A stretch of DNA of 64,000 bases from Rhabdobacter roseus (GTDB lineage: Bacteria; Bacteroidota; Bacteroidia; Cytophagales; Spirosomataceae), in the NCBI RefSeq assembly GCF_014202275.1, contig NZ_JACHGF010000002.1, positions 1,125,295-1,189,294 on the forward strand, in the 5' to 3' direction. Positions within the stretch are counted from its first letter, which is position 1, and each line of letters begins with the position of its first letter. Position numbers and translations under genes: made by a program. Shown piece by piece: positions 53,996 to 61,747 of the stretch. The notes under the pieces were generated by a model. That model had not been told where the DNA came from and searched no databases. It was given only the letters and a program-made list of their open reading frames with translations.

Positions 53996-55441
53996 TTACC
54001 GAGCCCGTACGCCAAAGCTGAGCCCGGCGTAGATGTCTACGCCCTGCGCTTTGATCCGGCCGTTGCGGGCAAATACCCCCAACAGGTTATCCGAGCCCAG
54101 TACCACCGGCCCCAGCCGCAGCGAGGTACCTACCGCCCAGGCTCCGTTTTGCTGTATGATGGGCAGTACTACGCCCAGCTTCTGGCTCTCGTAGCGGGGC
54201 GCCACGGCCCAGAGCGACGTTTGCCGCCAGGCGGGTGCCTGCGCCTGCTTGAATCCCTGCACCAGAGTCGTATTGACGTAAAAATTTCCCGCCAGGCGCA
54301 GGTCAGCGCTAAGATTAAGCGCTCTGGGCGTAGCAATGGTGAATTGGCTTTGGCGGTTGGTCTCGTTCAGGCCAAACTCCTGCTCCAGCATCCGGCCCAC
54401 GGCACTCAGGGTACTTTCGCCTTCCTGCGGGGTGGTGTAGCCTTCCCAGGTAGCCTGGGTCATTTGCTGCCCGCCTGTCTGGATGGTATAGTCGCTTACG
54501 GCGGAGCCTTCGTAGCGGATTCTGCCCAGGTCCGTCAGCGAGGCCCCCAGCTGGAGCACGGGCGTCTCCCCATCCTGAGCCAGCCATTCGTAGGTAAGGC
54601 CCAGGTCCAGGCCCCAGCCTTGCCCCACGGTATTTTGTCCGAAAAGCCATTTGGGCGAAAGGAAAGAACGGTTATTCACCTGTGTGTAACCCATGTCTGC
54701 GTCGAAGCGGTCCACCTGGAGCATCACGCCGTTGGGAGATTCCGGATCGGGAATAAGCTGGTAGTTGAGGCTTCGGTTCTGGACGTAGCCCCCGGCGTTG
54801 CCAAAGAGGCGCTTGACGGTTACGCCGCCCTTGAGCCGGTGCGTCTCGCTTTCGGAAAGTACCTGGCCCAGCGCTAGCGCCCATTCCGAGTACGCCTGCG
54901 TCACGGCGTTGAAGGCATTGTCGGTCTGGGTAGCGTAGAGCGCCAAAAAGCCCAGATCCTGGTAACTTTCGGCATTGGCAAGGCCCAGCCGCGCTACCGT
55001 GAGGAGCCGTTCGGAAGCGTTAGTGATCTGAAAACCACTCCGCACGCGGGTCATGAGGGCAACCTGTGTCTTCTCTCCCAGTCGAAACGCCACGGCCGGT
55101 CCGCGTATCTCGGCGCTCAGGGTACCATTTTTGGGTTTGCCATCCCGGATTTCCTCCAGGTCGTAAGGGTCGAGGCTACGGGGGTTATTGCCCCGCAGCA
55201 GATCAATCATGGAAAAAGGAGCCGCGTAGCGGACGTAGTTATTATCCAGATGAAGCCCGGCGGTAGCCACGTGAAAGCGAAAGGCGTAGCGGCTGTCGGC
55301 CAGCGTGGCCGGGTTCTGGTAGACAGAATGCAGGCCGGCGTTGGACTGCGTGGCGATCCCGATGAAACGTTGCGCCTGCGCCGAGCCCACCAAAAGGAAG
55401 AAGCCCAGGGCAAAAAGGTACTTTGCTACGGATGAATGCAT
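53996..55441 (-). CDS. DUF5723 outer-membrane protein
   Basis: 481 residues. The signal peptide ends at SAQAQ (about residue 24). The opening RFIGIATQSNAGLHSVYQNPA is the hallmark of DUF5723, a Bacteroidetes barrel group related to PorV/FadL-like transporters. Many strands follow to a C-terminus GVDIYAGLSFGVRAR. Function unknown; a role in moving lipids or hydrophobic molecules is plausible because of the AlkB-like and PagL-like genes downstream. Confidence 0.8.
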   Translation of the reverse strand: MHSSVAKYLFALGFFLLVGSAQAQRFIGIATQSNAGLHSVYQNPATLADSRYAFRFHVATAGLHLDNNYVRYAAPFSMIDLLRGNNPRSLDPYDLEEIRDGKPKNGTLSAEIRGPAVAFRLGEKTQVALMTRVRSGFQITNASERLLTVARLGLANAESYQDLGFLALYATQTDNAFNAVTQAYSEWALALGQVLSESETHRLKGGVTVKRLFGNAGGYVQNRSLNYQLIPDPESPNGVMLQVDRFDADMGYTQVNNRSFLSPKWLFGQNTVGQGWGLDLGLTYEWLAQDGETPVLQLGASLTDLGRIRYEGSAVSDYTIQTGGQQMTQATWEGYTTPQEGESTLSAVGRMLEQEFGLNETNRQSQFTIATPRALNLSADLRLAGNFYVNTTLVQGFKQAQAPAWRQTSLWAVAPRYESQKLGVVLPIIQQNGAWAVGTSLRLGPVVLGSDNLLGVFARNGRIKAQGVDIYAGLSFGVRAR

Positions 55442-55556
55442 GGTTGTGATGGCTAATTGTGTATAGTGCTTCTCCCTCTTCCAAAAACAATACCTGCACC
55501 GGTAGACAAAACGGCAAAAGAAAGAATCTGGTATGAAAAGTACCTCGCTTTGGGTT

Positions 55557-56282
55557 TCAGTTTTCCAGAATCACCAGCTCTACCCGGCGGTTTTTGGCTT
55601 TATTTTCCTCGCTGTCGTTAGGAGCGCGGGGCTTCGTATGTCCATAACCCCGAAACCGCAGCCGATCGGGGGCGATGTTTTTTCTGAGTAAATCATAATA
55701 AATGACGCGAGCGCGATTCTCGGACAAGAGTAAGTTCAGCCGCGCGTCGCCCACGTTGTCGGTATGGCCCGCTACCTCTACCTTGAGTCGGGGATGGTCG
55801 CGCAGGGTTCGGTATACTTTTTCAAGTTCCTCCCGGGACTCCGGGCGTAGGTAGTAGCTGCTCTGATCAAAGTAAATTTTATCCAACTGAATGACGTCGT
55901 GCACCTTTAGTTCACTGTATACCGAATCGACTTGCTTTTCCAGCCGAGCCGTGTAGGCATAAAACCCGCAGGTATCGCAAAGTACCAGCACGATTTCCTC
56001 CATACTAAAGTACCCGGCGCTGCTGGTATGAATGGTTACCGTATCCGACTCTATTATTAAAAAGGAAAAAGGAGTACTTCCCGGCTGGCTGGTACCTTGG
56101 TAGCGCTGGCCGGCTTTGTGAAGGTAGGCTTCAAAATCAGCGACAAGCTCCTGACCCGACAGCTCGTCTACTGCATTTAGCGTCAGCCGGGTGGTAGTCG
56201 TTGGGCTACCTTGCGCCCAAGCTACACTGCCCGCGAACAGGCTCAGAACCGTACAGACGGCTATTTGTACCCTTTTTCTCAT
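55557..56282 (-). CDS. OmpA-family peptidoglycan-associated protein
   Basis: 241 residues. Signal peptide to about residue 23 (SVAWAQ), a beta-rich middle, then a C-terminal OmpA domain (about 125-240): IYFDQSSYYLRPESREELEKV, VAGHTDNVGDARLNLLLSENRA and RGYGHTKPRAPN. The domain binds diaminopimelate in peptidoglycan and ties the outer membrane to the wall. Monocistronic by spacing (115 bases to DUF5723). Confidence 0.9.
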   Translation of the reverse strand: MRKRVQIAVCTVLSLFAGSVAWAQGSPTTTTRLTLNAVDELSGQELVADFEAYLHKAGQRYQGTSQPGSTPFSFLIIESDTVTIHTSSAGYFSMEEIVLVLCDTCGFYAYTARLEKQVDSVYSELKVHDVIQLDKIYFDQSSYYLRPESREELEKVYRTLRDHPRLKVEVAGHTDNVGDARLNLLLSENRARVIYYDLLRKNIAPDRLRFRGYGHTKPRAPNDSEENKAKNRRVELVILEN

Positions 56283-56518
56283 TTCTACGGAGGTACTTTA
56301 TAAGGCGATCAGGAATCAAAATAAGGTACTTCGTATCCAAAATAGCAAGAAAAGCACCATAGATCGGGGATTTTTCACCCCCTATTGTTTCGTTTTGATG
56401 CGCTTCTGAGGAGAAAACACGCTTAAATAGTACGTAGAATAGGGTTGGTTGGCTGGCACAACCTTTTAAAATACTTTAAGCATAATACGATTGTTTCACT
56501 CCTAAACGAACATTAGTC

Positions 56519-56680
56519 ATGCTTAGATGGACCGTAATATTTCTCGTAGTCGCCATCATCGCCGGTATTCTCGGATTTGGTGGTATCGCCGCCGGAGCGG
56601 CTGGAATAGCCAAGATCTTGTTCTTTGTGTTCCTGGTACTTTTCGTCATTAGCCTCATCAGCGGACGGATACGAAGTTAG
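56519..56680 (+). CDS. DUF1328 small membrane protein (YtjA family)
   Basis: 53 residues. [20 protein letters not shown], then [20 protein letters not shown], two hydrophobic segments joined by a glycine/alanine-rich loop, and ending ISGRIRS. This is the YtjA/DUF1328 family, small inner-membrane proteins often induced by stress. It lies in a 456-base gap between OmpA and guaA and is easy to miss by size. The upstream 236 bases (56283-56518) show no other feature. Confidence 0.88.
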   Translation: MLRWTVIFLVVAIIAGILGFGGIAAGAAGIAKILFFVFLVLFVISLISGRIRS

Positions 56681-56696
56681 CGCCGAAAACAAAGTC

Positions 56697-56740
56697 AAAA
56701 AAAGAAGAGCGGGTTCATCAGAATCCGCTCTTCTTTTTTT
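56697..56740. terminator. Bidirectional terminator between the DUF1328 gene and guaA
   Basis: Perfect 12-bp stem AAAGAAGAGCGG / CCGCTCTTCTTT with a 12-base loop, A-run on one side and T-run on the other. The guaA stop codon begins inside the T-run. Confidence 0.9.
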
Positions 56741-58268
56741 ATTCCCACTCGATGGTTGCCGGTGGTTTGGAAGAAATATCGTACACCACGCGGTTGACGC
56801 CCTTCACCCGGTTGATGATGTCGTTGGACACCTCGGCCAGAAAGTCGTACGGCAGGTGGGCCCAGTCGGCCGTCATGCCGTCTACGGACGTAACTGCCCG
56901 CAGCGCCACCACCTGCTCATAGGTACGTTCGTCGCCCATCACGCCTACGCTCTGGATGGGCAGCAGCATGGTACCCGCCTGCCACACCTCGTCGTAGAGG
57001 CCGCGCTTTTTCAGGCCGTTGATAAACAGCGCGTCCACCTCCTGCAAAATCGCCACCTTCTCGGGCGTCACTTCCCCCAAAATACGAATAGCCAGGCCCG
57101 GCCCCGGAAACGGATGCCGACTCAGAATATGGGCCGGAACGCCCAGCGTACGCCCTACGGCCCGTACTTCGTCTTTGAATAAGGTATTTAGCGGCTCCAC
57201 GATGCGCAGCTTCATGAAGTCAGGCAAACCGCCCACATTGTGGTGGGACTTGATGGTGGCCGATGGCCCTTTGACCGACACCGACTCAATGACGTCCGGG
57301 TAGATGGTACCCTGGCCCAGCCACTTGACGTCCTGAATCAGGTGCGCTTCCTGGTCGAACACTTCAATGAAGGTACGTCCAATGGCTTTTCGCTTGGCTT
57401 CTGGCTCCGACAGCCCCGCCAGAGCGGCGTAAAACTGCGCCTTGGCGTCAACGCCTTTGATATTCAGGCCCATGTCTTCGTAGGAGTGAAGTACCTGCTC
57501 GAATTCGTCCTTGCGAAGTACCCCGTTGTCCACAAAGATGCAGAACAGGTTGTCGCCGATAGCCCGGTGCACCAGCGTGGCAGCTACGGTGGAGTCAACC
57601 CCGCCCGAAAGCGCCATCACGACGCGGTCGTTACCGAGTTTCAGGCGGAGGCTCTGGATGGTCATGTCCGCAAACGACTCCGACGTCCAGGTTTGTTTGC
57701 AGCCGCAAATATCAACCACAAAGTTATGCAGGAGCTTTTTGCCTTCGGTGGAGTGCGTTACTTCCGGGTGAAACTGAATGCCGTAGGTGAGCTCGTCGGC
57801 AATCTTGAAAGCGGCGATCTCTACTGACTCCGTAGAGGCGATGATCTTGAAATTGTCCGGAATGCGTCCTATAGTATCGCCATGTGACATCCACACCTGC
57901 GATGCGTCCGATAGGCCCGCCAGCAAGGAGGAGTCGGCATCTACTACATCGAGCCGGGCGCGGCCGTACTCGCGGTGGGCCGAGGGAAGTACATCGCCCC
58001 CCAGGAGCTGGGCCATCAGCTGGGCACCGTAGCAAACACCCAGCACGGGTACCTGCTTGCGGAAGAGATCCAGGTCGATCCGGGGCGCTTCCAGGTCGCG
58101 CACCGAGCAGGGACTACCGGATAGGATTACCCCTTTGATGTCGGGCGTCAGTTCGGGGATGTGATTATAAGGATGGATTTCGCAGTAAACATCCAGCTCG
58201 CGTACACGTCGGGCAATTAACTGGGTATATTGCGAGCCAAAATCGAGGATAAGAATTTGTTCGTTCAT
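56739..58268 (-). CDS. guaA: GMP synthase (glutamine-hydrolysing)
   Basis: 509 residues from the ATG at 58268. A class I glutamine amidotransferase domain opens [18 protein letters not shown]; nucleophile Cys79 in GVCYGAQ, His in [10 protein letters not shown]. The ATP-pyrophosphatase domain has SGGVDST around 225 and the C-terminal dimer domain ends KPPATIEWE. It converts XMP to GMP. A long in-frame extension to 58439 is non-native. Promoter at 58288. Confidence 0.97.
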   Translation of the reverse strand: MNEQILILDFGSQYTQLIARRVRELDVYCEIHPYNHIPELTPDIKGVILSGSPCSVRDLEAPRIDLDLFRKQVPVLGVCYGAQLMAQLLGGDVLPSAHREYGRARLDVVDADSSLLAGLSDASQVWMSHGDTIGRIPDNFKIIASTESVEIAAFKIADELTYGIQFHPEVTHSTEGKKLLHNFVVDICGCKQTWTSESFADMTIQSLRLKLGNDRVVMALSGGVDSTVAATLVHRAIGDNLFCIFVDNGVLRKDEFEQVLHSYEDMGLNIKGVDAKAQFYAALAGLSEPEAKRKAIGRTFIEVFDQEAHLIQDVKWLGQGTIYPDVIESVSVKGPSATIKSHHNVGGLPDFMKLRIVEPLNTLFKDEVRAVGRTLGVPAHILSRHPFPGPGLAIRILGEVTPEKVAILQEVDALFINGLKKRGLYDEVWQAGTMLLPIQSVGVMGDERTYEQVVALRAVTSVDGMTADWAHLPYDFLAEVSNDIINRVKGVNRVVYDISSKPPATIEWE

Positions 58269-58287
58269 GGATGGGCTTTCTAAAATG

Positions 58288-58295
58288 CAAAGGTA
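58288..58295 (-). promoter_or_regulatory. Promoter -7 element of guaA
   Basis: CAAAGGTA on the plus strand is TACCTTTG on the minus strand, 20 bases before the ATG, giving a very short leader. Confidence 0.6.
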
Positions 58296-58433
58296 TAAGA
58301 AAGCCAGTAAACTAAGAAAAGGAATACAATAACTCTTTGATGCAGGGGGTTCGGCCCCGGACGGCAAGCTAGTTTGCTTCTCCTGTTCACTGCTTTTTAT
58401 TTTATCCCATTCGAAGCTTTTTCTCAAAAAAGA

Positions 58434-58463
58434 TTGCAAACCAATATTAATCTACTACATTTG
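58434..58463 (+). promoter_or_regulatory. Promoter of the cold-shock gene (-33 TTG and -7 TACATTTG)
   Basis: TTG at 58434 and TACATTTG at 58456-58463 are 19 bases apart, the best full match to the Bacteroidetes promoter seen here. The leader is about 20 bases and extremely AT-rich. Confidence 0.75.
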
Positions 58464-58488
58464 TAAAAATTATATATAATAAAATATC

Positions 58489-58680
58489 ATGAACGAAGGA
58501 ACAGTAAAATTCTTTAATGACTCAAAAGGTTACGGATTCATTAAGGATGCAAAAACAGGACAGGATTATTTCGTACACATTTCAGGGCTTGTAGATGAGG
58601 TCCGTGAGAACGACGAAGTTACCTTTGATCTACAGGAAGGCCGTAAAGGCCTTAATGCCGTGAATGTTAAGCTTGCATAA
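58489..58680 (+). CDS. Cold-shock protein (CspA family)
   Basis: 63 residues, one cold-shock domain. RNP1 SKGYGFI and RNP2 DYFVHIS are intact. It binds single-stranded nucleic acid and opens RNA structure. Codons are more AT-rich than those of neighbours and the gene contains no RGTACY motif, consistent with high expression. It ends 27 bases before a strong terminator. Confidence 0.95.
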   Translation: MNEGTVKFFNDSKGYGFIKDAKTGQDYFVHISGLVDEVRENDEVTFDLQEGRKGLNAVNVKLA

Positions 58681-58707
58681 ACGAGACTTATCATACACTG
58701 ATTGAAG

Positions 58708-58742
58708 CGAAGGCCCCATCCATGTGGGGCCTTCGTTGTTTT
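58708..58742 (+). terminator. Terminator of the cold-shock gene
   Basis: Perfect 11-bp stem CGAAGGCCCCA / TGGGGCCTTCG with a 6-base loop, followed by TTGTTTTA. Confidence 0.9.
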
Positions 58743-58753
58743 ATGGGCTTATC

Positions 58754-58788
58754 AAAAGTACCCCGCTCGTGCCGAGCGGGGTACTTTT
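58754..58788 (-). terminator. Terminator of the Gfo/Idh/MocA gene, with AAGTACC in its stem
   Basis: Perfect 16-bp stem AAAAGTACCCCGCTCG / CGAGCGGGGTACTTTT with a 3-base loop. The base of the stem is an AAGTACC motif. It lies at the 3' end of the minus-strand oxidoreductase, just after the cold-shock terminator. Confidence 0.85.
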
Positions 58789-60166
58789 ATTTCTTTTTCT
58801 TCTTCATGGCCACGGGGTCCCAGTACACTACTTTTTTGTCGAAGTAGCTCTCGTTACAGGCCAGTACCGGTGCCGCCGCCCGGAAGCCAAACACCGGGTC
58901 TTCGATGGTACCTACGCTCCCCTTCTGAATATTCTCGAAGAAATCCTTGAAGTGGTTGGCGTGGGCGTCGTCCTCTTTGGGTGCTTCGAAGCGTACTTCC
59001 TTCACGGGCGCGGCCTTGCGGGTATCGGGGGGGTACTGCACGTCGTACTGCTTCACAAATTCCTTCTGTACCTCTTCGGGAAACGTAAAGAAACTGTCGT
59101 AGTTGCCGTAGCCGGGTGCGATGGGTAGTTTGCGCTTGGTGAGCAGCAGGTTGTTTTCCGTAAATTCAATCTGCCCCTCGGTGCCGATGATCCGGGTGTT
59201 GTTGGTGATGGAGCCCGCGTTGGCAAAATTGACCCGAAGTACCATCTGGAAGTTGGCGTGGGTACTGGTTTTGGGGTACTCCAGCACCGACACCAGCACG
59301 TCGGGTACGTCGCGGCCGTCTTTCCAGTAGCTGAGCCCGCCCGACGAAAAGATCCGCTCCGGCCCCAGAGAGCTGGTCACGAAGTGCGCGCCCGTGATCA
59401 GGTGCACGAACAAATCACCGGCTACGCCCGTGCCGTAGTCGCGGTAGTTGCGCCAGCGAAAAAACCGCTTGGCGTCGAAAGGTACCTTGGGGGCATCGCC
59501 CAGGAAGCGGTCAAAGTCCACGGTCGAGGGCGAGGCATCCGGCGGGATGGAGTAGTTCCAGGCCCCGATGGCGTTAAAGCGGTCGTTGTTGGATTCGATG
59601 TAGTTGATCTCCCCGATTTCCCCGGCTTCCAGCAAGCGCTTGGCTTCCTTGAACGAGGCCGAGCTGATGCGCTGGCTACCTACCTGCATGGTTTTACCGG
59701 ATTTTTTCCAGGCGTCGATCACCGACAGTCCTTCGTCGATGCGATGTACCATCGGTTTTTCACAGTACACGTGTTTGCCCGCCTTGAGGGCGTCTTTGGT
59801 GATGTGGTCGTGCCAGTGGTCGGAGGTCACGATCAGCACGGCGTCCACGTCGGGGCGGGCCAGTACTTCGCGGTAGTCGCGGCTGGCAAAGAGGTTTTTC
59901 CCAAACACTTCCCTGGCCTGCTTGAGGCGGCCGTCGTAGAGGTCGGCCACGGCAACCAGCTCGGTGCCGGGTGTGGAGCGCAGGGCGGCTTTGGTATCGT
60001 AGTGCCCCTGGATACCCATCCCGATGGTCGCGATGCGGATCTTGTCGTTGGGGCTTTGGCGGGCGAGGTTCGGGATAATCGAAAACGGACGGGCGATACT
60101 CTCGGTAGCGAGTAAAGCCGAGCCGGCCGCGATTCCCTTAATAAACGTTCGGCGGGTTGGTTTCAT
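58787..60166 (-). CDS. Gfo/Idh/MocA oxidoreductase with Tat signal
   Basis: 459 residues. The Tat signal TRRTFIKG at 4-11 predicts export in folded form. The NAD-binding Rossmann fold has IATIGMGIQGH around 45-55 and the family lysine in YCEKPMVH. The C-terminal domain contains FFRWRNYRDYGTGVAGDLFVH. Bacteroidetes carry many such secreted oxidoreductases acting on sugars or glycosides; the substrate is unknown. The C-terminus is a run of lysines encoded in the sequence beside the terminator. Confidence 0.88.
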   Translation of the reverse strand: MKPTRRTFIKGIAAGSALLATESIARPFSIIPNLARQSPNDKIRIATIGMGIQGHYDTKAALRSTPGTELVAVADLYDGRLKQAREVFGKNLFASRDYREVLARPDVDAVLIVTSDHWHDHITKDALKAGKHVYCEKPMVHRIDEGLSVIDAWKKSGKTMQVGSQRISSASFKEAKRLLEAGEIGEINYIESNNDRFNAIGAWNYSIPPDASPSTVDFDRFLGDAPKVPFDAKRFFRWRNYRDYGTGVAGDLFVHLITGAHFVTSSLGPERIFSSGGLSYWKDGRDVPDVLVSVLEYPKTSTHANFQMVLRVNFANAGSITNNTRIIGTEGQIEFTENNLLLTKRKLPIAPGYGNYDSFFTFPEEVQKEFVKQYDVQYPPDTRKAAPVKEVRFEAPKEDDAHANHFKDFFENIQKGSVGTIEDPVFGFRAAAPVLACNESYFDKKVVYWDPVAMKKKKK

Positions 60167-60190
60167 AGGCTTTCGGAATTAAGTCATTTT

Positions 60191-60198
60191 CAAAAATA
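60191..60198 (-). promoter_or_regulatory. Promoter -7 element of the oxidoreductase gene
   Basis: CAAAAATA on the plus strand is TATTTTTG on the minus strand, 25 bases before the ATG at 60166. Confidence 0.55.
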
Positions 60199-60248
60199 AA
60201 AACCCAGGAATATAGGTATTCTACTACTTCAAAACCAACAAACCGCCA

Positions 60249-60410
60249 AGAAGCGGTTTGAGTTATTAATTCAATGGCGAAACGAAGGATTTTCGAGCGA
60301 AATGAGGCACTTTTTCGACGCGTAGCTGGAAGCTACGGGTTGAAAAAGTACTGATGTTGCAGCCGAAAAGACAAAGTTGCAGCTTGAAGAAACTAACTCA
60401 AACCGCTTCT
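60249..60410 (+). repeat. TIR repeat family, copy C (best preserved)
   Basis: 162 bases bounded by a perfect 17-bp terminal inverted repeat, AGAAGCGGTTTGAGTTA at the left and its exact inverse at the right. Inside are a small hairpin GTAGCT / AGCTAC and two direct repeats of GTTGCAGC. No coding potential. No clear target-site duplication flanks it. It lies in the 324-base spacer 60167-60490, which also holds the oxidoreductase promoter and the hairpin at 60422. Confidence 0.88.
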
Positions 60411-60421
60411 AAGTACCTACC

Positions 60422-60460
60422 AACGAAGGCAGGCCACCGTTCCGATAGCCTGCCTTCGTT
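60422..60460. terminator. Terminator hairpin downstream of the fasciclin gene
   Basis: Perfect 13-bp stem AACGAAGGCAGGC / GCCTGCCTTCGTT with a 13-base loop, 31 bases past the stop at 60491. The T-tract on the minus side is weak. Confidence 0.7.
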
Positions 60461-60490
60461 CTTCTATTTACCAGCAAAAGGTCAACGACC

Positions 60491-61042
60491 TCATTTGGGT
60501 AAAAGTACCCCATCCACCACGTGAATCACTCCATTAGACTGGAACACATCGGCGGTGGTCACCGTTGAAGTACCTCCGTTGGCATCCATGATCACCACCT
60601 TTTTGCCCTTCATGGAGGCCGTCAAGGTACTTCCGGCGGCGGTAGTGAGGGTCGTTTGGCCGCCGTCGGCTTTGATTTTTTTCATCAAATCATCCGCGCT
60701 GAGGCGGCCCGGCACTACGTGGTAGGTCAGGATTCCCTGCAAAGTACCTTTGTTTTCGGGCTTCACGAGGGTTTCCACCGTTCCGGCGGGTAGTTTGTCA
60801 AAGGCTTTATTGGTGGGTGCAAATACCGTGAACGGGCCCGCTCCCGAGAGAGTCTCCACCAGTTCTCCCGCCTTCACCGCCGCTACCAGCGTGGTGTGGT
60901 CTTTGGAGTTGACAGCATTCTCGACGATATTTTTCGAGGGGTACATGGCCGCTCCGCCCACCATGACGGTTTTTTCCTGCGCTATGGCCGGGGTCAGGCT
61001 GAGCAGAGCCAGGCACGACACCATTAGTTTGAACATTTTCAT
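60491..61042 (-). CDS. Fasciclin-domain protein
   Basis: 183 residues. Signal peptide (about 1-22, LTPAIAQ) and one FAS1 domain (about 45-183): FTVFAPTNKAFDKLP is the H1 motif, YHVVPG the centre and VIHVVDGVLLPK the H2 motif. Secreted, probably adhesive or matrix-binding. Monocistronic. Confidence 0.92.
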   Translation of the reverse strand: MKMFKLMVSCLALLSLTPAIAQEKTVMVGGAAMYPSKNIVENAVNSKDHTTLVAAVKAGELVETLSGAGPFTVFAPTNKAFDKLPAGTVETLVKPENKGTLQGILTYHVVPGRLSADDLMKKIKADGGQTTLTTAAGSTLTASMKGKKVVIMDANGGTSTVTTADVFQSNGVIHVVDGVLLPK

Positions 61043-61240
61043 CTTGGTTGATTCTCGTTTAGTTTTTGAATAAAAGTAAGCTGGCGTGTGATCGATCTAC
61101 ACAGCTCCACTTACGCCGAAAGCCTGGGCTAGGATTGCCGCACGCAAAAAATAATCGGGCTAGGTACTTGGGCGCTTGGCATCCCAGCAGATCTTTCCCA
61201 TCTTTACTTCTTTACCCCACCTTCCTACTTACCGTACCTC

Positions 61241-61696
61241 ATGACCAAGCCATTTGAACTCCTACGCGCCACCCGGACCAACATCCTGCGCGCCATCGAA
61301 ACACTCAGCGACGAGCAGCTCAACCTTACCCCGGCGGGCTTCAACAACAACATCATCTGGAACGTAGGCCACCTGGTCGTGACGCAGCAGGTAATCTTCT
61401 ACCGCTTGTCGGGCCTGGAGCTACTGGTGAGCAAAGACTGGGTAGACCGCTACCGCCGGGGTACCCGCCCGGAACAAACCGCCTCGACCGACGAAATTGC
61501 GGCCCTGAAAAGCCAGCTCATGGAGCTTATCGGCGTGGCCGAGCAGGATTATCAGAAAGGCTGCTTCGGTACGTTTCAGCCCTACACGGTCAGCTATGGG
61601 GCGCAGCTGGAGTCCATCGAAGACGCCATGCTCTTCAACAACGTACACGAGGGGCTGCATTTGGGCTGTATTCTTTCGCTGAAAAAATTGGTATAA
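61241..61696 (+). CDS. DinB-superfamily protein
   Basis: 151 residues, four-helix bundle. Likely metal ligands are the His in NVGHLVV (about residue 44) and the HEGLHLG motif (about 136-142), as in DinB/YfiT-type proteins. These act as thiol-dependent or metal-dependent hydrolases or transferases; some use bacillithiol, which would fit the bacilliredoxin at 8856. Substrate not known. It lies 51 bases ahead of the esterase gene. Confidence 0.85.
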   Translation: MTKPFELLRATRTNILRAIETLSDEQLNLTPAGFNNNIIWNVGHLVVTQQVIFYRLSGLELLVSKDWVDRYRRGTRPEQTASTDEIAALKSQLMELIGVAEQDYQKGCFGTFQPYTVSYGAQLESIEDAMLFNNVHEGLHLGCILSLKKLV

Positions 61697-61747
61697 AGTA
61701 CCCCTGTTCCGCCTTTTACAAAGTACCTTTTGCGCGCGTTTTATAGT

